Assembly: GCF_900105515.1 (NCBI RefSeq)
Contig: NZ_FNSY01000001.1
Location: 2,542,001 to 2,606,000, forward strand
Direction of reading: 5' to 3'
Source of the DNA: Streptomyces sp. 2131.1
GTDB lineage: Bacteria; Actinomycetota; Actinomycetes; Streptomycetales; Streptomycetaceae
Length of the DNA stretch: 64,000 nt
The translations under genes and the position numbers were made by a program. Positions 1-8,815 of this stretch are shown one piece after another. The notes beneath the pieces are model-generated. The model did not search any database. It was not told where the DNA came from and saw only the letters and a program-made list of their open reading frames with translations. Position 1 is the stretch's first letter, and each line of letters begins with the position of its first letter.

Positions 1-624
1 CGAGTCCTTCCAGGTCCAGTTCCCCTCCTTGAGGCGGTAGACGAACCCGTCGACGTTGCAGCTGTACAGGCGCTTCCAGTACCCGGACGCGACGGTGATC
101 GCGGTGCCCTGGACGGGGTGCGTGGTGCTCAGCTCCAGCGCCTTGATGCCGTAGCGGCTCTCGATCTGGGCGTACGTGGAGGTGAGCTGGTACACCGAGA
201 TGTCGGTGTCCGTCATCGTCCCGTACGCGATCTTGCTGGCCCGGACCGTGCCGACACCGCTGCCCGAGGCGTTGAGCAGGGTGAAGCTGCGGCTGGAGGA
301 GCGGTTGAACACGACCGCGCCGGGGGCCGGGAAGCCTGTCTCCAGGCAGTGCCCGTTGGACAGCACGAGAGCGGGGTCGCTCTGCTGCGAGGCGGGCGTG
401 CGGACGACCGAGCCGGAGCAGTTGCTGAGCGCAACGGTCCCGGCGAAGTTGACCGCCTTGGCCCGTATCTCCTTCTCGGCCTTGACCGCAGTGCGACCGG
501 TCGGAGCCGCGGCTCCGACCGTGTCTGCCGGTGCCGCGCCGTGGCTCGTGGCCGCGGTCGCGGGGGCGATGCCCGCTCCGAGGAGCAGCACCGCGAAGAG
601 TGCACCGACGAGAGGCTTTTTCAT
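1..624 (-). CDS. Secreted trypsin-like serine protease, partial (3' end outside window)
   Basis: The gene reads off the left edge, so only the first 208 codons are present. The ATG at 624 is preceded by a purine-rich GAGGGGAC site. Residues 1-25 form a signal peptide (MKKPLVG, a hydrophobic stretch, then ATAATS), so the product is exported. A chymotrypsin-fold motif LSNGHC at roughly residue 80 supplies the catalytic His, and the DTDISVYQL segment would hold the catalytic Asp. The catalytic Ser would lie outside the window. The family (MEROPS S1) hydrolyses extracellular proteins. The family call is fairly safe from the His motif, but substrate and completeness cannot be judged from this fragment. 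Confidence 0.75.
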   Translation of the reverse strand, partial: MKKPLVGALFAVLLLGAGIAPATAATSHGAAPADTVGAAAPTGRTAVKAEKEIRAKAVNFAGTVALSNCSGSVVRTPASQQSDPALVLSNGHCLETGFPAPGAVVFNRSSSRSFTLLNASGSGVGTVRASKIAYGTMTDTDISVYQLTSTYAQIESRYGIKALELSTTHPVQGTAITVASGYWKRLYSCNVDGFVYRLKEGNWTWKDS

Positions 625-750
625 GTGGGGGTCCCCTCTTGTGACTGAACAGAGCGCGACTGGCCTCTGCGACCGAAGTTTCTTCGGTTTGACATGCGCA
701 TGTTGGCGTACGAAGAGGGGGCGCACAAGGGGCGGATTCCGGCCGCTCGT

Positions 751-1410
751 TCAGGTCACCAGGCCCTGGCGGTAGGCGTAGACCACGGCTTGGACGCGGT
801 CGCGGAGCCCGAGCTTGGCGAGGATGCGCGAGACGAACGTCTTCACGGTCTCCTGACTGATCAGGAGCGCGGCCGCGATCTCGCTGTTGGAGAAGCCGTC
901 CGCGATGAGGCGCAGGACCTCCAGTTCGCGCGGGGTCAGCGGGAGGTCGGACGAGGTGTCCCCGGTGGGGCGGATCCGGGCGGCGTACCGGCCGACCAGC
1001 CGGCGCGTGACCTCCGGATCGATCAGCGCCTGGCCCGCGTGCACGGTCCGGATGCCGTGCAGCAACTGGGCCGGCGGGGCGTCCTTGAGCAGGAACCCGC
1101 TCGCCCCGGCCCGCAGCGCCTCGTACACGTACTCGTCCAGGTTGAAGGTGGTCACCACGAGCACTTTGGCGGGCCGCTCCACGCCCGCCCCCGCCAGCAG
1201 GCGGGTCGCCTCGATGCCGTCGAGCTCCGGCATGCGGATGTCCATCACCACGACGTCCGGGTGCAGCCGCCCGGCCATCTCGACGGCGGTCCGCCCGTCC
1301 CCGCACTCGCCCGCCGCCTCCAGGTCGGGCTGGGCGTCGATGATCGTGGCCAGGCCGGTGCGGACGAGCACCTGGTCGTCGCAGACGAGGACCCGGACCG
1401 GTGCGGTCAC
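751..1410 (-). CDS. NarL/LuxR-family two-component response regulator
   Basis: This is a cytoplasmic DNA-binding response regulator of 219 residues, the normal family length. An N-terminal receiver domain starts VRVLVCDDQ, with acidic residues D11/D12, the phosphoacceptor D57 in VVVMDIRMPE, and the conserved K in LLKDAPP. A C-terminal LuxR-type helix-turn-helix follows (LTPRELEVLRLIADG...SNSEIAAALLIS). Its GTG start overlaps the stop of the upstream kinase gene by four bases (GTGA), so the two are translationally coupled. The order is CPBP protease, kinase, regulator in one operon. The signal is unknown; the cognate kinase is the DesK/NarX-like HisKA_3 type next door. Confidence 0.93.
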   Translation of the reverse strand: MTAPVRVLVCDDQVLVRTGLATIIDAQPDLEAAGECGDGRTAVEMAGRLHPDVVVMDIRMPELDGIEATRLLAGAGVERPAKVLVVTTFNLDEYVYEALRAGASGFLLKDAPPAQLLHGIRTVHAGQALIDPEVTRRLVGRYAARIRPTGDTSSDLPLTPRELEVLRLIADGFSNSEIAAALLISQETVKTFVSRILAKLGLRDRVQAVVYAYRQGLVT

Positions 1411-2597
1411 CGCGCGCTCCCCGAGGGTATGCGTGCCCGCACGACGAAGCCGCCGTCCGGTCCGGGCTCCGCGCTGAACTCGCCGCCGAGGAGGCCGACC
1501 CGCTCACGCAGCCCGGCCAGCCCCCGCCCACTGCCCGCGGGCACCTCGGCGCGCCCGCCCGAACCGTCCGTGTCGACCGCCACGGCGATCTCTCCTCCCC
1601 CGTGCCGCACGAGCACCGAAATCCGTCCCCCCTGGGCGTACTTGAGCGCATTCGTCAGCGCCTCCTGCACCACACGGTAGGCCACGAGATCGGCGCTCCC
1701 GGCGGACTCGGCGGGGGAGCCCTCTTCGCTGAAGTCCACGTCCTGTCCCGCCCGCCGCGCCTGCTCGACCAGGCCCCGGATGCGGCCGGCGGACGGCTCC
1801 CGGGCCCCGGCGCCGTGGCCCGGGTCGAGCAGGTCGAGCAGGTGGCGCAGGTCGCTGACGGCCCGCCGCCCGGTGTCGGTGACGCTGCTCAGGGCGCCGT
1901 CGAGCCGGTCTGGCGCTGCGGTCAGATAGCGGGCCGCCTCGGCCTGGACGATCATCGCCGTCACGTGATGGGTCACCACGTCGTGCAACTCCCGTGCAAT
2001 CCGGGCCCTTTCGGCGCTACGGCTCTCTTCCGCGACCCGGATCCGCCGGTCGGCCTCGGCGGCCCGGGTCGCACGCAGCCACGCCCCGACGCCCCAGACG
2101 AGGGCGAGCACCAGGTAGAACGTCAGGAACTCGTCCACCGGTTCGGTGCCGTACCGGTGCAGGGCGAGCGCCAGCGGCACGTACGCGGCGGTCAGGGCGA
2201 GCGCGACGGCACGGCGGTGACGGTCCAGATGGGCCCCCGCGCTCAGCACCGCGAAGGGCAGCGCGGTCCCGGCGACCAAGTGGTAGCCGCCCAGTTGGTC
2301 GACGGCGAAGCCCAGCGAGACCAGGGCCAGGCAGATCACCGGCCACCGCCGTCGCAGGGCGAGCGACAGGCTCTCCAGCACGGCGGCCACCGCGGCCAGC
2401 ATGTCGAACGGACGCTCCGCCACGGCGCCCAGCTGCGTCCCGTGCCGGTGAAGAGCCGGAATGAGCGACAGGACGAGGAGGAGCAGCCCGAACGGCAGGT
2501 CGCGAACGGTGGGGTCGAGCCGCTGCCACCGCGCCGGACGGCGGACGGCAGTGCCCAACCGCCGCCATCGGGCCGGCAGTTCGCGAGGACTGATCAC
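1407..2597 (-). CDS. HisKA_3-type sensor histidine kinase
   Basis: This 396-residue membrane sensor kinase phosphorylates the response regulator encoded just downstream. Four to six hydrophobic segments fill residues 35-175 with almost no extracytoplasmic loop, suggesting intramembrane sensing. The dimerisation/phosphoacceptor helix contains ERARIARELHDVVTHHV with H205. The HATPase_c domain follows, with YRVVQEALTNALKYA (N box) and GSGRGLAGLRERV (G box). The G1 box reads VDTDGSG rather than the usual DNG form. I chose the GTG at 2597 because it overlaps the upstream stop as GTGA and gives a family-typical length; the longer open frame upstream is antisense-like read-through of the CPBP gene. 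Three-gene operon. Confidence 0.92.
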   Translation of the reverse strand: MISPRELPARWRRLGTAVRRPARWQRLDPTVRDLPFGLLLLVLSLIPALHRHGTQLGAVAERPFDMLAAVAAVLESLSLALRRRWPVICLALVSLGFAVDQLGGYHLVAGTALPFAVLSAGAHLDRHRRAVALALTAAYVPLALALHRYGTEPVDEFLTFYLVLALVWGVGAWLRATRAAEADRRIRVAEESRSAERARIARELHDVVTHHVTAMIVQAEAARYLTAAPDRLDGALSSVTDTGRRAVSDLRHLLDLLDPGHGAGAREPSAGRIRGLVEQARRAGQDVDFSEEGSPAESAGSADLVAYRVVQEALTNALKYAQGGRISVLVRHGGGEIAVAVDTDGSGGRAEVPAGSGRGLAGLRERVGLLGGEFSAEPGPDGGFVVRARIPSGSAR

Positions 2598-3433
2598 CGG
2601 GGCACTGTAGTGGCGGCCGGGGCCGGGGCGGGGCGCCGTCCGCCACGCGGCACCAGATGGCCGCGCCGGCGGGCCAGCCACAGGAACGCGAGCGTCACGA
2701 GGATCCCGAAGACCACGGAGTACACACTCGCCTCCGGGCCGAAGTCGCCGCCGGTGAGCAGCTCGGAGCCGGTGGCCGTCGAGTCCAGAAGACCCTGCGA
2801 GGCGCCGTTGCCCGAGACCTCCGAGCTGTAGATTCCCGCCGCGGCGAAGTTCCAGGCGAAGTGCAGGCCGATGGGCAGCCACAGACTGCGGGTGGCGGCG
2901 TACGCGGCGCCGAGCATGCCGCCCGCCTCGATCGCGATGGCGAGCGCGCCCCACAGGTTCGCGTCCGGGTTGGCCAGGTGCATCAGCCCGAACAGCAACC
3001 CGGTCGACGTCAGCGCGATCCAGGTCCCCGCGCGCTCCTCGACGATCCGGAACAGCACGCCGCGGAAGACCACTTCCTCGGTGACGGCGGCAGCGGCCAT
3101 GAAGCCGACGAACCCGACCGCTCCCGTGACCGACCCCAGGCCGTTCACCTCGTAGTCCCCGAGGAGGGCAAGGTTCGCGACGACCGCCGTGAACAGCACC
3201 GACCCGATGAGCGCACCGCGCCCCAGGGCCGACGGCGCACCCTCCCGGGCCAGCTCGGTGACCCGGCGGCGCTCGGTGCGCCCCACCACCCACCGGTAGG
3301 CGACGACGGCGAGCACCGCCGTCACCAGGCCGGTCACGAGCGTGAGCCACGGATTGCCGTCCACCGCGCTGACGCACTGACCGCCGATCGCCCAGACCGC
3401 CACGACGGCGAGAAGCTGCCACACCACTCTCAT
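2594..3433 (-). CDS. CPBP-family intramembrane metalloprotease
   Basis: A 279-residue polytopic membrane protein of the CPBP (CAAX protease / bacteriocin-processing, Abi) family. The three family motifs are visible: TEEVVFRGVLFR (the EExxxR glutamates), GLMHLAN (motif 2 His) and HFAWNF (motif 3 His/Asn). About eight hydrophobic segments surround them. These enzymes are intramembrane glutamic/metal proteases, and some act on prenylated or bacteriocin substrates. It is the first gene of an operon with the downstream kinase and regulator, overlapping the kinase start by four bases. The context suggests that it processes a membrane signal or peptide sensed by that system. That link is inference. 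Confidence 0.88.
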   Translation of the reverse strand: MRVVWQLLAVVAVWAIGGQCVSAVDGNPWLTLVTGLVTAVLAVVAYRWVVGRTERRRVTELAREGAPSALGRGALIGSVLFTAVVANLALLGDYEVNGLGSVTGAVGFVGFMAAAAVTEEVVFRGVLFRIVEERAGTWIALTSTGLLFGLMHLANPDANLWGALAIAIEAGGMLGAAYAATRSLWLPIGLHFAWNFAAAGIYSSEVSGNGASQGLLDSTATGSELLTGGDFGPEASVYSVVFGILVTLAFLWLARRRGHLVPRGGRRPAPAPAATTVPR

Positions 3434-3563
3434 GAGTCCCCCTCGGAAGTGCCCGCGGCGACCTGCCGCGGCTACCCCTGAACGCTATGAACGTCCGGCG
3501 CCGAAAGCGTCACCGCTGGGTGGACACCTGCGCGTAGCTCGCACGGGGGACAACGCGGGCCGA

Positions 3564-3869
3564 CTAGGGTTTCGGCACCGCCGCCGCCTCCCGCGACAGC
3601 TGCACGGCCTGCCGCAGGCTCAGCCCCGGCTCGGCCTGGCGCAGCGCCTTGACCGCCGCCACCGCGTCGAGGGGCCCGGCGTACCCGCCCGACGTGATCC
3701 GCCGCGCGGCCCACCGCCCCCGGAGCTCCGCGTCCGGGACCCCGGTCCGCGCCTCGGCCAGCGCGAGGGCCCGCTCCAGGCCGGGGCGTTCCGTCTCGCC
3801 CGCCCGCGCCAGCTCCTCCCGCAGCGCGGCGACGACGGCGTCCGAGTCGCGCACCACGATCACGGCCAT
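3564..3869 (-). CDS. Small hypothetical protein with ribosomal L7/L12 C-terminal-like helix pair
   Basis: The open frame extends to 4076, but a strong ribosome binding site (GGGAAGAAGG) lies seven bases before the ATG at 3869, giving 101 residues starting MAVIVVRD. The C-terminal part reads DAVAAVKALRQAEPGLSLRQ followed by AVQLSREA. It resembles the L7/L12 C-terminal pattern (I-x-V-I-K-x-L-R-x-x-T-G-L-S-L-K-E-A). Small Streptomyces proteins with a stand-alone L7/L12-CTD-like region are known but uncharacterised. No membrane segment or signal peptide is present. It is transcribed alone. A plausible real gene; function unknown. Confidence 0.6.
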   Translation of the reverse strand: MAVIVVRDSDAVVAALREELARAGETERPGLERALALAEARTGVPDAELRGRWAARRITSGGYAGPLDAVAAVKALRQAEPGLSLRQAVQLSREAAAVPKP

Positions 3870-4228
3870 GTCCTTCTTCCCGTTTCCGATCATGTCCCGA
3901 CCCTGCCCCGAAACGGTCCGGCGCTCACCGGTATTGAGCTGCTTCAGAGGTACGCGGGGACCAGGACCGATGGACGATGCCCGCCCCGTGCCGCGGGCGG
4001 AGGCGGCGGACCGGGGTCGGCGCCGCGCTGCGGGCCCGTACACGGGCCGACGGGTGGGAAGGGCAGCGTCCCGCACGACGGCGGCGCCCCGGAGAAGCGC
4101 ACCCCCGCGGACACCACCACTCCGTGGCGCATCTCACCCGTCCCCGTCCGTCACACCGCCGCGCCACCCCATTCCAAGCCGCACGCCGCCCGCGACCGGG
4201 GTTCCCACGGTTCGCGGAAGGCGGGTGC

Positions 4229-4306
4229 ATGGCGATGAAAGCCCGCACTGACGTGCACCCCTACCCGGCCGGGCCAACCGGCGGGCAAAGCCCGGGCGGG
4301 CCGTGA
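4229..4306 (+). CDS. Possible 25-residue leader peptide before the aminotransferase gene
   Basis: Within the otherwise featureless stretch 3870-4329, a 26-codon frame starts MAMKARTDVHPYP. It has a GGAAGG site eight bases upstream. Its TGA stop overlaps a GTG at 4303 that is in frame with the aminotransferase (GTGA). This could be a translated leader coupled to a longer aminotransferase start. It competes with the leaderless start at 4330, so it may be a chance frame. Apart from this I see no gene between 3870 and 4329. Confidence 0.25.
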   Translation: MAMKARTDVHPYPAGPTGGQSPGGP

Positions 4307-4316
4307 AACACAGTCG

Positions 4317-4330
4317 TAAGCTCGCTGACA
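4317..4330 (+). promoter_or_regulatory. Predicted leaderless promoter -10 of alaA
   Basis: TAAGCT (4317-4322) ends seven bases before the ATG at 4330, and no ribosome binding site precedes that ATG. This spacing puts the transcription start on the A of the start codon. No clear -35 is seen. Confidence 0.5.
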
Positions 4331-5541
4331 TGCAGGTCATCCAGTCCACCAAGCTCGCCAACGTCTGCTACGAGATCCGCGGACCCGTGCTGGAGGAGGC
4401 GATGCGGCTGGAGGCGGCCGGACATCGCATCCTCAAGCTGAACACCGGCAACCCCGCCGCGTTCGGCTTCGAGTGCCCGCCCGAGATCCTCGAGGACATC
4501 CTGCGCAACCTCTCCGGGGCGCACGGCTACGGCGACGCGAAGGGGCTGTTGTCCGCGCGCCGCGCGGTGATGCAGCACTACCAGACCAAGGGCATCGACC
4601 TGGACGTCGAGGACGTCTACCTGGGCAACGGCGTCTCGGAGCTGATCCAGATGTCGATGCAGGCGCTGCTCGACGACGGCGACGAGGTGCTGGTCCCGGC
4701 CCCGGACTACCCGCTGTGGACGGCCTCGGTCTCGCTGGCCGGCGGCACGGCCGTGCACTACCGCTGCGACGAGCAGTCCGACTGGATGCCCGACCTCGCC
4801 GACATCGAGCGGAAGATCACCGACCGCACCAAGGCGATGGTGATCATCAACCCGAACAACCCGACGGGTGCCGTCTACGACGACGAGATGCTGCGCGGGC
4901 TGACGGAGATCGCCCGCCGGCACAACCTGGTCGTCTGCTCCGACGAGATCTACGACCGCATCCTGTACGACGGCGCCACGCACACCCCCACCGCGACGAT
5001 CGCCCCCGACCTGATGGTGCTCACCTTCAACGGGCTGTCGAAGAACTACCGGGTCGCCGGATACCGCTCGGGCTGGATGGCCGTCTGCGGGCCGAAGGCG
5101 CACGCCTCCTCGTACATCGAGGGGCTGACGATCCTGGCCAACATGCGGCTGTGCGCCAACATGCCCTCGCAGCACGCCGTGGCCACCGCCCTCGGCGGCC
5201 GGCAGTCGATCAACGACCTGGTGCTGCCGGGCGGCCGCATCCTGGAGCAGCGCGACGCGGCGTACGACCTGCTGACGCAGATCCCGGGTGTGACCTGCGT
5301 GAAGCCGAAGGGGGCGCTCTACCTCTTCCCCCGGCTCGACCCCAAGGTGTACAAGATCAAGGACGACCGCCAGATGGTCCTGGACCTGCTGCGGGCCGAG
5401 AAGATCATGGTGGTGCAGGGCACGGGCTTCAACTGGCCGGATCCCGACCATTTCCGCGTGGTGACGCTGCCCTCGACGGAGGACCTGACGGACGCGATCG
5501 GCCGGATCGCCCGCTTCCTGGACGGCTACAGCCAGGTGTAG
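4330..5541 (+). CDS. alaA: Pyridoxal-phosphate aminotransferase, AlaA type
   Basis: A 403-residue class I/II aminotransferase of the AlaA (glutamate-pyruvate aminotransferase) branch. Fold-type I signatures are visible: TGNPAAFGF near the N-terminus, INPNNPTGAVYDDE with the substrate/PLP-binding Asn and Pro, CSDEIYDRILYDG with the PLP-binding Asp and Tyr, and FNGLSKNYRVAGYRSGW with the Schiff-base Lys in LSKNYR. The C-terminal FRVVTLPS holds the carboxylate-binding Arg. It should interconvert alanine and pyruvate with glutamate/2-oxoglutarate in the cytosol. The 4330 start gives the usual length; a GTG at 4303 would add nine residues. It is transcribed alone. Confidence 0.9.
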   Translation: MQVIQSTKLANVCYEIRGPVLEEAMRLEAAGHRILKLNTGNPAAFGFECPPEILEDILRNLSGAHGYGDAKGLLSARRAVMQHYQTKGIDLDVEDVYLGNGVSELIQMSMQALLDDGDEVLVPAPDYPLWTASVSLAGGTAVHYRCDEQSDWMPDLADIERKITDRTKAMVIINPNNPTGAVYDDEMLRGLTEIARRHNLVVCSDEIYDRILYDGATHTPTATIAPDLMVLTFNGLSKNYRVAGYRSGWMAVCGPKAHASSYIEGLTILANMRLCANMPSQHAVATALGGRQSINDLVLPGGRILEQRDAAYDLLTQIPGVTCVKPKGALYLFPRLDPKVYKIKDDRQMVLDLLRAEKIMVVQGTGFNWPDPDHFRVVTLPSTEDLTDAIGRIARFLDGYSQV

Positions 5542-5633
5542 CCGTACCGCCCCTCAGCCTTTTCTCGAAGATGGATAACTTTAGACTGAATCCAAGCTAG
5601 GATGGTTCTCACAGCACCACCAGGAGGCCATCC

Positions 5634-6032
5634 ATGTACGAACCGATCCGCACCAAATCGGTCCACACACCGGCCGACCCCGCCGGCGACTTCCCGCACC
5701 GCACCCGCGAGGAGGAGCTGGACATCCAGCTCGCCGGACACCTGGCCGCCCTGCTCGCGGTCACCGACGAGCTGGGGCTCGGCGAGGCGGGCGACCGCAT
5801 CGCCGGGCAGGTGGCCAGGCTGCGCGGTGCCCCGCCCGTCCGGCACGCCGGACTGAGCGACGCGCCCGCGACCGCCCTCCACCGCCGCGCCCACGCCCTC
5901 GCGGGCCGGGCCCTGGTGGTGGCGGCCTCGCGCGCCGACACGGCGGTCGCGATCCTGTCGGCCGAGCGCATGGACGCCCACACCGAGGCGCTCTCGGCCG
6001 ACGCCCGCACGCCGCTGGTCGGCGCCCACTGA
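5634..6032 (+). CDS. Conserved hypothetical protein, 132 residues
   Basis: A clear AGGAGG seven bases before ATG 5634 and a terminator directly after the stop support a real gene. The product is soluble and mostly helical, starting MYEPIRTKSVH. The region around residues 35-70 (LAALLAVTDELGLGEAGDRIAG) and the Ala-rich segment at residues 75-110 look like two helical hairpins. There is no signal peptide, membrane segment or recognised motif. A TAGGAT hexamer at 5598-5603 could be the -10. I do not recognise a function. Confidence 0.65.
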   Translation: MYEPIRTKSVHTPADPAGDFPHRTREEELDIQLAGHLAALLAVTDELGLGEAGDRIAGQVARLRGAPPVRHAGLSDAPATALHRRAHALAGRALVVAASRADTAVAILSAERMDAHTEALSADARTPLVGAH

Positions 6033-6036
6033 CGGC

Positions 6037-6071
6037 CCCGGTCCACGCGCCCTCTGGGCGCGTGGACCGGG
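6037..6071. terminator. Bidirectional terminator hairpin
   Basis: A perfect 16-bp inverted repeat (CCCGGTCCACGCGCCC and its complement) with a three-base TCT loop lies between two convergent genes ending at 6032 and 6085. Confidence 0.85.
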
Positions 6072-6084
6072 TGCCACCCAGGCC

Positions 6085-6585
6085 TCACGGGCCGCGCGAA
6101 GGCTCCTCCCGGGCCGCGCGTGTCGACTCGAAGGTCACGTCCCCGAGCTCACACTCGGCGGCGCCCCCCACCGGAACCGGACCGGTGACCCGCCCGGACG
6201 CCGTGGCGTCCACCGCCAGGTCGGCCACAGTGACACCGCCCTCCCCCGCGTCCACCCCGCGTCCCTTGCCGCTCCGCACATCCCTGAACACGACGTGCAC
6301 GACGTAGGTCCCGCGCCGCGCCGCCTCACTCGTGACCCGTACGCCCGCCATCGGGCGGCCCGTCGCCCCGTCCCGGCCGCAGGAGGTGACGGTGACGTCC
6401 TCGTCCGGAAACCGCAGGCTCTCGTGGGCCTCGCCGGATGCCCGGATGTACGCGCCCAGGGTGCCGACCAGGCCCGCGATCAGCGCGCTCACGGTGACCA
6501 GAACCAGCGTCCAGCCGTGCGTACGGCGCCCGCCGAAGAGGGGCGGCCCGCCCTGCGACGTGTTCGGGTACGGCGGATACTGCAT
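6085..6585 (-). CDS. Membrane-anchored protein with FxLYD-like extracytoplasmic domain
   Basis: A 166-residue protein with a short proline-rich cytoplasmic tail (MQYPPYPNTSQGG). One transmembrane helix follows at about residues 28-50 (TLVLVTVSALIAGLVGTLGAY), then an extracytoplasmic beta-rich domain. That domain starts VTVTSCGRD and contains VRVTSEAARRGTYVVHVVF. The pattern resembles the FxLYD-type domain common in Streptomyces surface proteins, with alternating beta strands and a conserved Cys pair (TSCGRD, AAECEL). A GGAGGGGG site precedes ATG 6585. Function unknown; it probably senses or binds something at the cell surface. Confidence 0.65.
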   Translation of the reverse strand: MQYPPYPNTSQGGPPLFGGRRTHGWTLVLVTVSALIAGLVGTLGAYIRASGEAHESLRFPDEDVTVTSCGRDGATGRPMAGVRVTSEAARRGTYVVHVVFRDVRSGKGRGVDAGEGGVTVADLAVDATASGRVTGPVPVGGAAECELGDVTFESTRAAREEPSRGP

Positions 6586-6758
6586 GCCGAGCGGCCCCCT
6601 CCGCTGCCGCGCGCCGGCGGCACGACCGGGCCAACCGTACGGCGGCGCGCATCACCCCTGCGGCTCCGCAGGGTCACAACACGACTACGAACGCGGCGGG
6701 CGGGCAGGCCGACGGCCCCCGAAGCGCTCGGGGGCCGTCGTCGTACGCAACGGGCGGC

Positions 6759-8585
6759 TCAGCCCAGGCGCTCCACCAGCGCGCGGTACTCGTCCCACAG
6801 CTCCTGCGGGGTGTGGTCGCCGAAGGTGTTGAGGTGTTCGGGGACCAGCGCCGCCTCCTCGCGCCAGACCTCCTTGTCCACCTTGAGCAGGAAGTCGAGG
6901 TCGGACTCGGACAGGTCGAGGCCCTCGGTGTCGATGGAGCCCTGCGCGGGAAGGATGCCGATCGGCGTCTCGACGCCCTCCGCCTTCCCCTCCAGGCGCT
7001 CCACGATCCACTTCAGGACGCGGCTGTTCTCGCCGAAGCCGGGCCACACGAACTTGCCGGCGTCGTTCTTGCGGAACCAGTTCACGTAGTAGATCTTCGG
7101 CAGCTTCGACTGGTCCGGCTTGTCCGCGCCGACCTTCAGCCAGTGGTTCATGTAGTCGCCCATGTTGTAGCCGCAGAACGGCAGCATGGCGAACGGGTCG
7201 CGGCGCAGCTCGCCGACCTTGCCCTCGGCGGCGGCGGTCTTCTCGGAGGCGACGTTCGCGCCGAGGAAGACACCGTGCTGCCAGTTGAAGGACTCGGTGA
7301 CCAGCGGGACGGCCGAGGCGCGGCGGCCGCCGAAGAGGATGGCCGAGATCGGCACGCCCTTCGGGTCCTCCCACTCGGGCGCGATGATCGGACACTGCCC
7401 GGCCGGGACGGTGAAGCGGGCGTTGGGGTGGGCGGCGGGCGTCTCGGAGGCGGGCGTCCAGTCGTTGCCCTTCCAGTCCGTGAGGTGCGCGGGCGGCTCC
7501 TCGGTCATGCCCTCCCACCAGACGTCGCCGTCGTCGGTGAGCGCGACGTTGGTGAAGACGGAGTTGCCCCACATCGTCTTCATGGCGTTGGCGTTGGTGT
7601 GCTCGCCGGTACCGGGCGCGACGCCGAAGAAGCCGGCCTCCGGGTTGATCGCGTACAGCCGGCCGTCCTCGCCGAACCGCATCCACGCGATGTCGTCGCC
7701 GATGGTCTCGACGGTCCAGCCGGAGATCGTGGGCTCCAGCATGGCGAGGTTCGTCTTGCCACAGGCGCTCGGGAACGCGGCCGCCACGTACTTCGACTCA
7801 CCGCGCGGCGGCGTGAGCTTCAGGATCAGCATGTGCTCGGCGAGCCAGCCCTCGTCGCGGGCCATGACGGAGGCGATGCGCAGCGCGTAGCACTTCTTGC
7901 CGAGCAGCGCGTTGCCGCCGTAGCCGGAGCCGTACGACCAGATCTCGCGGTCCTCGGGGAAGTGCGAGATGTACTTGGTCTCGTTGCAGGGCCACGGGAC
8001 GTCCTCCTGGCCCTCCGCCAGGGGCGCGCCCAGCGTGTGGACGGCCTTCACGAAGAAGCCGTCGGAGCCGAGTTCGTCGAGCACGGGCTGCCCCATGCGC
8101 GTCATGGTGCGCATCGAGACGGCGACGTACGCGGAGTCGGTGATCTCGACGCCGATCGCGGACAGCGGCGAGCCGAGCGGGCCCATGCAGAAGGGGACGA
8201 CGTACATGGTCCGGCCGCGCATCGAGCCGCGGAAGACGCCCTGCTCGCCCACGAAGATCTCCCGCATCTCGGCGGGGTCCTTCCAGTGGTTCGTCGGGCC
8301 GGCGTCCTCCTCCTTCTCGGAGCAGATGAACGTACGGGTCTCGACGCGGGCGACGTCGCTCGGGTCGGAGGCCGCGTAGTAGGAGTTCGGGCGCTTGATC
8401 TCGTCGAGCTTGGTGAAGGTGCCCTTCGCGACGAGCTCCTCGCACAGGCGCTCGTACTCGGCCTCGGAACCGTCGCACCAGACCACCCGGTCCGGTTCGG
8501 TGAGTGCCGCGATCTCGTCCACCCAGGAGATCAGCTCCTGGTGGTTGGTGGGAACAGTGAGGGGAGCCGCGATGTCGCGCGCCAC
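6759..8585 (-). CDS. pckG: Phosphoenolpyruvate carboxykinase (GTP)
   Basis: A 608-residue GTP-dependent PEP carboxykinase, the family's usual length, catalysing oxaloacetate + GTP to PEP + GDP + CO2 in gluconeogenesis and anaplerosis. Key features are the P-loop FPSACGKTN at 271-279 with the hyper-reactive Cys characteristic of the GTP class, the metal-binding segment [13 protein letters not shown], and the oxaloacetate-binding [15 protein letters not shown] near 122-136. The GTG start at 8585 has AGGAG seven bases upstream. It is monocistronic, diverging from trhA. In S. coelicolor the equivalent gene is called pckA. Confidence 0.97.
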   Translation of the reverse strand: MARDIAAPLTVPTNHQELISWVDEIAALTEPDRVVWCDGSEAEYERLCEELVAKGTFTKLDEIKRPNSYYAASDPSDVARVETRTFICSEKEEDAGPTNHWKDPAEMREIFVGEQGVFRGSMRGRTMYVVPFCMGPLGSPLSAIGVEITDSAYVAVSMRTMTRMGQPVLDELGSDGFFVKAVHTLGAPLAEGQEDVPWPCNETKYISHFPEDREIWSYGSGYGGNALLGKKCYALRIASVMARDEGWLAEHMLILKLTPPRGESKYVAAAFPSACGKTNLAMLEPTISGWTVETIGDDIAWMRFGEDGRLYAINPEAGFFGVAPGTGEHTNANAMKTMWGNSVFTNVALTDDGDVWWEGMTEEPPAHLTDWKGNDWTPASETPAAHPNARFTVPAGQCPIIAPEWEDPKGVPISAILFGGRRASAVPLVTESFNWQHGVFLGANVASEKTAAAEGKVGELRRDPFAMLPFCGYNMGDYMNHWLKVGADKPDQSKLPKIYYVNWFRKNDAGKFVWPGFGENSRVLKWIVERLEGKAEGVETPIGILPAQGSIDTEGLDLSESDLDFLLKVDKEVWREEAALVPEHLNTFGDHTPQELWDEYRALVERLG

Positions 8586-8784
8586 GATCGCTCCTTGGTG
8601 AGGGTGTATTCGGTTGGTGCTCCTACTGCCCCGTGGGGGCTGCGACCCGGATGCGTGTACCCCTTCGAATTCCCCTGGCGCTCATCCGGTGCCGACCGCA
8701 CTCATTTGATCATCCGACCCTCGCGCCCATATGTCCAGAGGGCCGCCCATGTGAGCATCCACACTCCGTTCCGGCCCATATCCG

Positions 8785-8809
8785 GTACCTACGGAGGCGT
8801 AGGTACGAT
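8785..8809 (+). promoter_or_regulatory. Palindromic operator overlapping the -10 of trhA
   Basis: GTACCTACG (8785-8793), four bases GAGG, then CGTAGGTAC (8798-8806) form a perfect 9-bp inverted repeat. TACGAT (8804-8809) overlaps its right end and lies six bases before ATG 8816, which has no ribosome binding site. This fits a leaderless promoter under repressor control. The TetR protein encoded just downstream of trhA is the obvious candidate regulator (inference). Confidence 0.6.
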
Positions 8810-8815
8810 GCGGGA

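Noticed and set aside
1407..3422. A 671-codon open frame spanning both the histidine kinase and the region antisense/alternate to the CPBP gene
   Set aside because: Its upstream two thirds is Arg-rich, frame-shifted reading of the CPBP gene; the kinase itself starts at GTG 2597, overlapping the CPBP stop.
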